Assembly: GCA_904420235.1 (NCBI GenBank)
Contig: CAJFUS010000205.1
Location: 1 to 7,186, forward strand
Length of the DNA stretch: 7,186 nt
Direction of reading: 5' to 3'
Origin: Candidatus Neoanaerotignum tabaqchaliae
GTDB taxonomy: Bacteria > Bacillota > Clostridia > Lachnospirales > Anaerotignaceae
The notes below the pieces were generated by a model, which saw only the letters and a list, made by a program, of their open reading frames with translations, searched no databases and had not been told where the DNA came from. The number at the start of each line of letters is the position of its first letter. Within the stretch, counting starts at the first letter, position 1. Position numbers and translations under genes: made by a program. Shown one piece after another: positions 1-4,901 of the stretch.

Positions 1-35
1 GGTGGATAAAAATTAAAAACAGAAAGGAACAGGTT

Positions 36-254
36 ATGTATCAAAATCTTCTAAATTCTTACTTTATTTCTAAAGAGTATACAGAAAACGAAAAAGACAA
101 GGATTATTTAAAGCTTATTGTGTTTTTGAAAAGCAATTTAAAAGAGGAGCAGTTTTTGGAATGCGAGGAGCTTCTTAATACGGCCTTAATTAATAAAACG
201 GAAAACGCTTTTTTATCCGGCTGTACGGCGGCGGCCAACTGTTTGTATAGGTAA
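36..254 (+). CDS. Small acidic hypothetical protein, DUF6809-like
   Basis: This gene encodes 72 residues of unknown function. The start is supported by an AGAAAGGA ribosome binding site at 21-28, seven bases before the ATG. The protein is charged and appears all-helical, with no signal peptide or membrane segment. A Tyr/Leu-rich N-terminal helix is followed by a Glu-rich helix (EEQFLECEELLN, residues 37-48). The end has the pattern ENAFLSGCTAAANCLY (residues 56-71). The order of a helix, an 'EE..LL' stretch and a terminal 'AF..G...A..L' is what I recall of DUF6809-type small proteins of Firmicutes, which often sit in prophages and integrative elements. That match is from memory and is not proven. 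A large serine recombinase lies downstream on the same strand, which fits an accessory setting. The gene stands alone in the window, and its upstream neighbour is not visible. Confidence 0.6.
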   Translation: MYQNLLNSYFISKEYTENEKDKDYLKLIVFLKSNLKEEQFLECEELLNTALINKTENAFLSGCTAAANCLYR

Positions 255-269
255 AAATCGGCCATTACA

Positions 270-297
270 AAAACTTCGGTTTTAAATATATTTTTTG
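270..297 (+). terminator. Possible weak terminator after the 72-aa gene
   Basis: A short stem, AAAAC/GTTTT, closes a TTCG tetraloop at 275-278, with a C-G closing pair. It is followed by AT-rich DNA with six Ts at 291-296. It lies 15 bases after the stop of the 72-aa gene. The stem is only five base pairs and mostly A-T, and the T-run is offset, so termination is only plausible. Confidence 0.25.
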
Positions 298-561
298 TTC
301 TTTTCAATACTTTCCGCTATGCTTTTCCCCTTTATTAAATTTTTAAAATTCAAACTGATTAAATAAGCGGCTTGTATATGTTATAAAAGTTTTATTTTTA
401 AACTGTTAATCGCCTTTCATAAAATAATCTCAATTCAATTATCTAAAAATTTATTTCCCATATTGAAAGAATAACCATCAAAAATATTTAAAAATCAGCA
501 AGGCTTATTTTAAGGCCGCGAACTTTGCCGCGCCGTTAAAAAATTTGTTTAAACATTTGAA
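298..561. other. AT-rich non-coding region
   Basis: No convincing gene is seen here on either strand: reading frames are short, lack ribosome binding sites and are interrupted by many stops. The DNA is strongly AT-rich with runs of A and T. It has a small palindrome (ATAAAA-G-TTTTAT at 383-395) and a GTTTAAAC palindrome at 547-554. A single GC-rich island at 514-535 stands out and is listed separately. The region separates the 72-aa gene from the structured recombinase leader and may carry promoter or attachment-site DNA, but nothing shows this directly. Confidence 0.5.
510..539. repeat. GC-rich imperfect dyad in AT-rich spacer
   Basis: The arm TTAAGGCCGCG (510-520) faces CGCGCCGTTAA (529-539) across eight bases. 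The arms pair as GGC-GCG with one bulged C and share flanking TTAA. No T-run follows on the plus strand and there is none of note on the minus strand, so it does not look like a terminator. It could be a protein-binding dyad, such as a recombinase or repressor site, or simply a local GC patch. Confidence 0.35.
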
Positions 562-620
562 TAATACAGGCTTTTTTTAAATATATATCATACAAACATA
601 TATTGAAAAGAGCTGTATTA
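562..620 (+). promoter_or_regulatory. 59-nt long hairpin ending at a start codon
   Basis: This is a long imperfect inverted repeat. TAATACAG (562-569) pairs with CTGTATTA (613-620). CTTTTTT (571-577) pairs with AAAAGAG (606-612), including one G-U. AATATAT (580-586) pairs with ATATATT (598-604). The two single-base bulges are at 570 and 579, and the loop is about 11 nt (587-597). The 3' arm ends on the base before the ATG at 621 and contains the AAAGAG that would be its ribosome binding site. In RNA this would hide that site. No T-run follows, so it is not a normal terminator. As DNA, a dyad of this size next to a serine recombinase could also be a binding or attachment site. The pairing is seen directly, and both roles are inference. 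Confidence 0.6.
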
Positions 621-725
621 ATGACAAGGCTTAAACTTAAAGAAGTATATTTGACCAAAGAGAAAAAGGACAGGGAAAAGCTGAAAAAACTGATTATTAA
701 TTACATAAAAAGAACTATGGATTAA
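621..725 (+). CDS. 34-aa Lys-rich mini-ORF upstream of recombinase
   Basis: This is a short frame of 34 codons with ATG start and TAA stop, ending 66 bases before the proposed recombinase start. The peptide begins MTRLKLKEVYLTKEKK and ends NYIKRTMD. It has nine Lys and three Arg against five acidic residues, so it is strongly basic, and it is predicted to be helical with no membrane segment. An AAAGAG ribosome-binding-like sequence lies at 607-612, eight bases before the ATG, but sits inside the long hairpin. Its position and strand suggest co-transcription with the recombinase. It could be a small DNA-binding accessory protein, a regulatory leader peptide, or a chance frame. I do not recognise a family. 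Confidence 0.45.
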   Translation: MTRLKLKEVYLTKEKKDREKLKKLIINYIKRTMD

Positions 726-731
726 TTTGCG

Positions 732-771
732 GCGGATTATTTTTTGTCTATAAAAATTTGTCCGCATTTTT
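732..771 (+). terminator. Hairpin with T-run between mini-ORF and recombinase
   Basis: GCGGA (732-736) pairs with TCCGC (761-765). The stem continues inward through a T-run (741-745) against an A-run (752-756) with two mismatches and a six-base loop (746-751). ATTTTT follows directly at 766-771, so the layout is that of a weak intrinsic terminator or attenuator. It lies seven bases after the mini-ORF stop and just before the recombinase Shine-Dalgarno. A TATAAA at 749-754 with TTGCGG 16 bases upstream (727-732) could alternatively be a poor promoter for the recombinase. I cannot separate the two by eye. Confidence 0.4.
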
Positions 772-791
772 AATTTATGGAGGTAATTAAT

Positions 792-2423
792 TTGAATGGT
801 TTTAATGAGCCTGTATCGGCCGGAATTAATGGGCAGAATGTGGCGGCTTTATATTTAAGATTATCCAAAGAGGACATTGATAAAATAAACGAGGGAGACG
901 ACAGCGAAAGCATAAAAAACCAGCGGCTGCTGCTTGTGGAGGAGGCCGCAAAGAGGGGCTTTGTTGTTGGTGGTATATACTCGGACGAGGACTATTCTGG
1001 AACGGACAGCAGCCGTCCGGAATTTAATCGTTTAATTGAGGACGCCAAACTGAAAAAATTCAGTGCGATTATATGCAAATCACAGTCGAGATTTACAAGG
1101 GATATGGAGGTATCCGAAAAGTATATAAACAGGATTTTTCCTCTGCTGGGAATAAGGTTTATAGGCGTTGTTGACCATGTGGACACAGACATAAAGGAAA
1201 ACAAAAAGGCCAGACAGATAAACGCCCTTATAAACGAGTGGTATGTGGAGGATTTGTCGGAGAACATAAGAAGCGTGTTTAAAAGCAAAATGCGTCAGGG
1301 CCAATATTTGGGCGCCTTCGCCGCATACGGATATAAAAAGGACGAAAAGGACAGGCACAAATTGGTTGTTGACTATGAAGCGGCCAGCGTTGTGAGAAAA
1401 ATATTCAAATATTGTATTGAGGGATATGGAGTATCAAATATATGCCGCCAATTAAGGGAGGAAAAAATATTAACTCCCTCGGCCTATAAAGAAAGCAAGG
1501 GCCTTAATTTTAAAAACCAAAACTCAAAAAAATGTGGAAGCGAGCGCTTTTTGTGGAGTCAGTCCACAATAAAAAGGATACTATCAAACGAAGTTTATAT
1601 TGGAACCCTTATTCAGGGCAGAGAAAAAAAGCTGAGCTACAAAAGTAAAAAAACGGTTGTGGCCCCGAAAGAAGAATGGGTGGTGATTGAAAACAACCAT
1701 GAACCAATTATACCGACGGAGGATTTTTATAAGGCACGTGAAATATTAAGTTTGCGGAGGAAATTTTCAAAAGTATCCGATAAAGAGCATAAGGCGTATC
1801 CTTTGGCGGGAAAAGTTAAGTGCCAAAGCTGCGGCCGAACAATGGCAAGAAGCGGCCAAAAAGGGAAAAACGGCAATTACTTAAGGTGCGGCGCTGTCGG
1901 CGGGCAGCTTTCAGAAAAATGCGCTGACCATAGCGTAAAATATCAAGCACTGGAAGATGAAATATTGAGGGCTCTTCAAAATAATGTTGACGATGTTTTA
2001 AACGACGAAGAAGATTTTGAGTATATTATGCTTAGGGCAATGGAAGAAAAGGATTTTTCGGCGGCTGAGCTTAGAAACTGTCTGAAAAATTTATACGGCA
2101 GAAAAGATAAATTAAATTCCGCCTTAAAAAACTGCTTTATGGATAAATATTCCGGCGATATAGATGACGTCATGTTTTTGGAGCTGAAGAACGAGCTTAA
2201 AGGCAAAATGCAGAGTGTGTTAAATGAAATAGCGGCCTATGAAAATGAGCTTAAAGTTCACACTGAAAGCAAAAACAAAGAAAAATACAGAGACTTTATA
2301 AAAAAGTGCTGTGCCTTTGCGGAGCTTACAAACGAGATAGCATATAACTTTATTAACTTTGTGGAGGTGGGGGATAAAGATGAAAACGGAGTGAGAGAGG
2401 TTGTTGTTCACTGGAATTTTTAG
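792..2423 (+). CDS. Large serine recombinase (site-specific integrase/resolvase family)
   Basis: This enzyme cuts and rejoins DNA at attachment sites through a covalent phosphoserine link, and such proteins integrate and excise phages, transposons and conjugative elements. I place the start at TTG 792, seven bases after GGAGGT (779-784). The in-frame ATG at 777 overlaps that site and has no ribosome binding site of its own. In numbering from 777, the catalytic domain starts at ALYLRLSKED with nucleophile Ser30 and Arg28. The motif SQSRFTRD follows with Arg105 and Arg108. A Recombinase domain spans about 175-330. A zinc ribbon has Cys349, 352, 371 and 382, and a coiled-coil region lies at about 415-495. 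It ends at VVVHWNF, a natural-looking C-terminus for the group. At 543-548 residues it is full length and looks intact. A 34-aa frame precedes it on the same strand. Attachment sites and the element served are not identified. Confidence 0.93.
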   Translation: MNGFNEPVSAGINGQNVAALYLRLSKEDIDKINEGDDSESIKNQRLLLVEEAAKRGFVVGGIYSDEDYSGTDSSRPEFNRLIEDAKLKKFSAIICKSQSRFTRDMEVSEKYINRIFPLLGIRFIGVVDHVDTDIKENKKARQINALINEWYVEDLSENIRSVFKSKMRQGQYLGAFAAYGYKKDEKDRHKLVVDYEAASVVRKIFKYCIEGYGVSNICRQLREEKILTPSAYKESKGLNFKNQNSKKCGSERFLWSQSTIKRILSNEVYIGTLIQGREKKLSYKSKKTVVAPKEEWVVIENNHEPIIPTEDFYKAREILSLRRKFSKVSDKEHKAYPLAGKVKCQSCGRTMARSGQKGKNGNYLRCGAVGGQLSEKCADHSVKYQALEDEILRALQNNVDDVLNDEEDFEYIMLRAMEEKDFSAAELRNCLKNLYGRKDKLNSALKNCFMDKYSGDIDDVMFLELKNELKGKMQSVLNEIAAYENELKVHTESKNKEKYRDFIKKCCAFAELTNEIAYNFINFVEVGDKDENGVREVVVHWNF

Positions 2424-2540
2424 CCTGTTTGGCCGGAATGACTTTTTATAAGGTTATAATATTCAATTTGGGATTTTGACTACTAATAAGGTATGTGCTG
2501 TAAAAAGGACTTTATATTTTCATAGTATTATGTCTGTTTC
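2424..2540. other. Recombinase 3' flank, no gene
   Basis: This AT-rich spacer follows the recombinase stop. I see no clear intrinsic terminator: the TTGGCCGGAA at about 2430-2439 does not form a convincing stem before the short T-run. TGCTGTAAA at 2496-2504 is a perfect 9-base inverted match to TTTACAGCA at 2588-2596. This is where an attachment site of an integrated element could lie, but no direct repeat to the left side of the window was found. Confidence 0.4.
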
Positions 2541-2570
2541 TTGATATTTAACGAATTTAATATATATAAT
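2541..2570 (+). promoter_or_regulatory. Sigma-A-type promoter for the dehydratase unit
   Basis: TTGATA (2541-2546) and a perfect TATAAT (2565-2570) are 18 bases apart, about 100 bases upstream of the dehydratase start. Initiation is expected near 2577. This is the best match to a housekeeping promoter in the window. Confidence 0.65.
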
Positions 2571-2598
2571 TGCTGAATATATCTTTATTTACAGCAAT
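2569..2598. promoter_or_regulatory. Operator-like inverted repeat over the transcription start
   Basis: ATTGCTG (2569-2575) is repeated inverted as CAGCAAT (2592-2598), with 16 bases between. The left arm overlaps the end of the -10 box and the expected start site, and the right arm lies near +20. A repressor bound here would block transcription. Repression of a sugar-acid gene by a regulator such as a GntR- or LacI-family protein would fit, but no regulator gene is next to it and the dyad could be chance in AT-rich DNA. Confidence 0.4.
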
Positions 2599-2667
2599 AA
2601 TTACATTATAATTTAAAATATAAAGTTAATTGGCGTAAAATTATTTAATGAGAGGCGGGTATTTATT

Positions 2668-3876
2668 ATGAAAATTAGTAAAGTTGATGTAATGCTGCTT
2701 CACCCAAGGAACTTGAAAGATGATAATAAAGGGGATTTTTTTGGAGCGCCGCAGTTTACTCCCGTTGTATGCAGGATATACACAGACGAGGGGATTTTTG
2801 GCGACGGAGAGGCGGCGCTGCCTTTTAACTGTGGGCCAGAAGGAGTATTTTATACCATAAAAGAGCTGTCTAAACTGATTATAGGAATGAATCCTTTAGA
2901 GCATGAGGTAATATGGGACAAGATGTATAGGCAAACATTTTGGGCTTTAAACGGAGGCTGCGTTATATCGGCCGCTATGTCTGCCATTGACAACGCTGTT
3001 TGGGATATTAAGGGCAAAGCCTTTAATGTTCCTGTATATATGCTTTTGGGAGGCAAAAAACGCGAAAAACTAAGAAGTTATGCAAGTCAAATTCAGTTTG
3101 GCTGGGGAACGGAGCTTAATTTGGCGAAAAGTCCGGAAGATTTCGCGTCTAACGCCCTTAAAGCCGTTAATGAAGGTTACGACGCTATAAAGGCGAACTT
3201 TTTTGTATTGGATGAAAATGGAAACGGTTTCACAGACGAACACAGAACTGGTTTTGTCACTCCGGAATTTTTAAATATAGTTGAAAAAAGAATTTCAGCC
3301 GTAAGAGAAGCTGTTGGCAGCAATGTTGATATAATGGTTGAAAACCATGGTTTCAGCGATACACAATCGGCAATACAAATAATGAAAAGAATTGAAAAAT
3401 ATAACATACTTTTTTTAGAAGAACCAAGTGTGCCGTCGCCTGAGATAACAAAATACATAAGCGATAAAATATCTGTTCCTATTGCAAGCGGGGAAAGAAT
3501 TTATACAAGACAGCAGTTTAAGCCATATATAGACAATGGGTCTTTAAGGCTTATACAGCCGGATTTAGGTACAAGCGGAGGCATAACCGAGGTTAAAAAA
3601 ATTTGTGACTATGCTTACACAAACGACATAAGCGTTCAATTGCATGTGTGCGGAAGCCCTATTGCGTTGGCTGCTTCCTTGCAGTTTGAGGCGTCGGTTT
3701 CAAATTTTGGAATACATGAAAATCTTATTTTTAATAACTTTGAGTGTTACAAAGAGCTGTGTAAATATGAATACCCGGTTGTTAGCGGAAAGGCAGATAT
3801 TCCGGATAAACCGGGAATAGGAAATGAATTGTCTGAAATAGCCTTTAAAAATTGTGATAAATTAGTTGTAAGCTGA
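2668..3876 (+). CDS. Enolase-superfamily sugar-acid dehydratase (galactonate/mannonate dehydratase-like)
   Basis: This 402-residue cytoplasmic enzyme belongs to the mandelate racemase/muconate lactonizing group, whose members abstract the proton alpha to a carboxylate with Mg2+ help. AGAGGCGGG at 2651-2659 supports the ATG. An N-terminal capping domain (about 1-125, with VVCRIYTDEGIFGDGEA) precedes the barrel. Visible active-site residues are Lys175 (AIKAN), Glu225 and His227 (VENHG), Glu251 (LEEP), Glu276 (ASGE), Asp299 (QPDLGTSGG) and His326 (QLHVCG). Glu225, Glu251 and Glu276 are the expected metal ligands, and His326-Asp299 the base dyad. The E-x-H motif and the ending PDKPGIGNELSE point to the galactonate/mannonate dehydratase-like branch, making a 2-keto-3-deoxy acid, but the substrate cannot be read from sequence. 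No transporter, kinase or aldolase is adjacent. It has its own promoter, and a Cys-rich 48-aa gene follows 28 bases later. Confidence 0.9.
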   Translation: MKISKVDVMLLHPRNLKDDNKGDFFGAPQFTPVVCRIYTDEGIFGDGEAALPFNCGPEGVFYTIKELSKLIIGMNPLEHEVIWDKMYRQTFWALNGGCVISAAMSAIDNAVWDIKGKAFNVPVYMLLGGKKREKLRSYASQIQFGWGTELNLAKSPEDFASNALKAVNEGYDAIKANFFVLDENGNGFTDEHRTGFVTPEFLNIVEKRISAVREAVGSNVDIMVENHGFSDTQSAIQIMKRIEKYNILFLEEPSVPSPEITKYISDKISVPIASGERIYTRQQFKPYIDNGSLRLIQPDLGTSGGITEVKKICDYAYTNDISVQLHVCGSPIALAASLQFEASVSNFGIHENLIFNNFECYKELCKYEYPVVSGKADIPDKPGIGNELSEIAFKNCDKLVVS

Positions 3877-3904
3877 AACAAATTTGCATAAGGAAGTGAT
3901 TAAT

Positions 3905-4051
3905 ATGGAATGTTTGCTTGATGGCGGATGCCCATGTGAAAATACTAAATGTCCTAACCATGGCAACTGCGCGCTTTGTATAAAAAGACATGTTGAACAG
4001 GTAGAAAAGAAAGTTTTCTGCATGAGAGATGAGAATAAAAAGCTGAAATAA
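3905..4051 (+). CDS. 48-aa Cys-rich small protein, possible metal-binding
   Basis: This short gene has AAGGAAG at 3890-3896, eight bases before its ATG, and begins 28 bases after the dehydratase stop, so the two are very likely co-transcribed. The protein has seven Cys (3, 9, 11, 16, 22, 25, 39) and two His (19, 29). The core is CPCENTKCPNHGNCALCIKR followed by His29, and the tail is Lys-rich. The pattern C-x-C...C-P-x-H-G-x-C-x-x-C...H resembles short Cys-rich domains of Clostridia such as DUF6485-like proteins (from memory). Such spacing suggests a zinc or other metal site. There is no signal peptide or membrane segment. The function is unknown, and pairing with a dehydratase may be incidental. 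The ribosome binding site and family-like motif make a real gene likely. Confidence 0.75.
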   Translation: MECLLDGGCPCENTKCPNHGNCALCIKRHVEQVEKKVFCMRDENKKLK

Positions 4052-4075
4052 AAGTATCAAATTAATATAAAAAAT

Positions 4076-4124
4076 GGGAGCCGCTTTGACAATATGAATT
4101 TTAAAAAGCGATTCCTATTTTTTT
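4076..4124 (+). terminator. Intrinsic terminator of the dehydratase unit, probably bidirectional
   Basis: GGGAGCCGCTTT (4076-4087) pairs with AAAGCGATTCCT (4105-4116) as a 12-bp stem with one mismatch and two G-U pairs. Seven Ts follow (4118-4124). On the minus strand the same stem is followed by six Ts (4069-4074), so it can also stop the truncated protease transcript. It starts 24 bases after the Cys-rich gene. Confidence 0.8.
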
Positions 4125-4125
4125 A

Positions 4126-4353
4126 TTATGAATAATTTTCGTTTTTTAAGCCGCTCACATGGGTGCCGTGGCCGTTGTCGTCATAGGGCGTGTCAATGCC
4201 GTTAACAAAATCTTTAAAGGCGGCTATTCTGTTGCAGCCCCATGTAAAATCGGCAACAGGGCATATGCCGGTGTCTAATATGGCTATGCCTATGCCGCGG
4301 CCGGTTATTCCGTAGGGCGGATAGGCTTTTATTATTTTTTTGGCTCTGTCCAT
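4126..4353 (-). pseudogene. Truncated subtilisin-like serine protease (S8) remnant
   Basis: This 75-residue frame is the N-terminal part of a subtilase catalytic domain. It contains GITGRGIGIAILDTG with catalytic Asp27 and DTPYDDNGHGTHVSG with catalytic His62. The sequence then switches to LKNENYS and stops. The oxyanion Asn and the GTSMA motif with the catalytic Ser are absent, so it cannot be an active protease. About 200 or more residues are missing. The start at 4353 is supported by GAGGT (plus-strand ACCTC, 4362-4366). The frame is open upstream to 4398 (ATG) and 4476 (GTG), which are weaker alternatives. The PYDDNGHGTH form is like AprX-type cytoplasmic subtilases, and no signal peptide is seen. 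The missing part is not elsewhere in the window. The break lies right beside the neighbouring terminator, suggesting a deletion or insertion junction near 4140-4150. Confidence 0.8.
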
Positions 4354-4452
4354 TTTTATGAACCTCGATATATTTTGTCTGTAATATTTTATGGACATAT
4401 AAGCCCTTTGGTGAAAGCGTGTACGGCTTAAGTAAAAAAATTTAAAAATAAC

Positions 4453-4483
4453 TGTAAAGTAGTACATGCAGGGCACATATAAT
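4453..4483 (+). promoter_or_regulatory. Promoter candidate for the 65-aa Cys-rich gene
   Basis: CATATAAT at 4476-4483 (TATAAT at 4478-4483) lies 37 bases before the ATG. TGTAAA at 4453-4458 is a poor -35 with 19-bp spacing. CATATAAT also resembles the -10 of sporulation sigma-E/sigma-K promoters, which would suit a spore-associated small protein, but no clear matching -35 was seen. Confidence 0.35.
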
Positions 4484-4520
4484 CAGTTATGTAAAAGATA
4501 AAAAACGGAGGGTTTTAAAC

Positions 4521-4718
4521 ATGGGCAATTTTGGAGGAAACAACGCTTTATGGATTATCATTTTAATTATTCTTTTAGGCGGCTGCGGCTGTGGCTGCGG
4601 AGGCAATCTTATTGGAGGAGCTAACGACAACGACTGCACATGGATTATTATACTTATTCTCCTTCTTTGCTGCTGCAACAACGGCTCGCAAAATGGCTGC
4701 AATATGTGCGAGGCGTAA
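4521..4718 (+). CDS. 65-aa Cys/Gly-rich membrane miniprotein, YjcZ-like
   Basis: CGGAGGG at 4506-4512, eight bases before the ATG, is a strong ribosome binding site, and a clean terminator follows, so this is a real single-gene unit. The protein has two near-identical hydrophobic segments: ALWIIILIILLGGCGCGCGG (9-28) and CTWIIILILLLCCCNNG (39-55). Nine Cys lie at 22, 24, 26, 39, 50-52, 60 and 63. Each segment is only about ten residues, so it may be a short hairpin or membrane-surface peptide rather than two full spans. Short Gly/Cys-rich 'WIIIL' proteins are common in spore-forming Firmicutes and are often named YjcZ-like or chorion-like. Some Bacillus relatives are spore proteins, so a spore or coat role is inference. 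The internal duplication is seen directly. The partner gene is unknown, and the divergent neighbour is the broken subtilase. Confidence 0.85.
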   Translation: MGNFGGNNALWIIILIILLGGCGCGCGGNLIGGANDNDCTWIIILILLLCCCNNGSQNGCNMCEA

Positions 4719-4732
4719 TTAAACAAAACGCC

Positions 4733-4762
4733 GGCCGGAGGGCATAGCCTTCCGGTTTTTTT
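4733..4762 (+). terminator. Intrinsic terminator of the 65-aa gene
   Basis: CCGGAGGGC (4735-4743) pairs with GCCTTCCGG (4747-4755) in a 9-bp stem with one G-U and a three-base loop, followed by seven Ts (4756-4762). It lies 16 bases after the stop codon. Confidence 0.9.
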
Positions 4763-4866
4763 ATATTACAAAAACTTGTGCTGCCAGCGAACTTAAGACG
4801 GCCTTATGGCGTCAGGCAAAATCTTCTAAAAATACAGTTATAAGTGCAAACGGCTTAAATCAGAAT

Positions 4867-4888
4867 ATAAAAAGGGCCTTTCGGCCCT
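4867..4888 (-). terminator. Intrinsic terminator of the 429-aa gene
   Basis: Read on the minus strand, AGGGCC-GAAA-GGCCCT forms a 6-bp stem with a GNRA tetraloop (4873-4888), followed by Ts (4869-4872). It lies 13 bases beyond the stop codon. Confidence 0.85.
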
Positions 4889-4901
4889 AAAATAAAACGC
4901 T

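Noticed and set aside
104..307. Minus-strand frame opposite the 72-aa gene
   Set aside because: It has no family resemblance and no ribosome binding site, and it overlaps a better-supported gene.
562..620. Long dyad as a proven attachment site of the recombinase
   Set aside because: The bulges shift the symmetry centre between blocks, and no second copy or empty site is available. It is kept only as an alternative reading.
4086..4091. Perfect TTGACA as a -35 box on the plus strand
   Set aside because: It lies at the edge of a terminator loop and has no -10 match at 16-19 bases, and the next gene on that strand starts 430 bases later.
4487..4726. Minus-strand frame of 79 codons opposite the Cys-rich 65-aa gene
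   Set aside because: It is Pro/Gln-rich, which is what the reverse of Gly/Cys codons gives. It has no supported start, and the plus-strand gene has a ribosome binding site and terminator.
4797..4813. Short hairpin GAC(G)GCC-TTAT-GGCGTC between the two terminators
   Set aside because: It is only six base pairs with a bulge and no T-run, and no gene adjoins it. It is likely chance.
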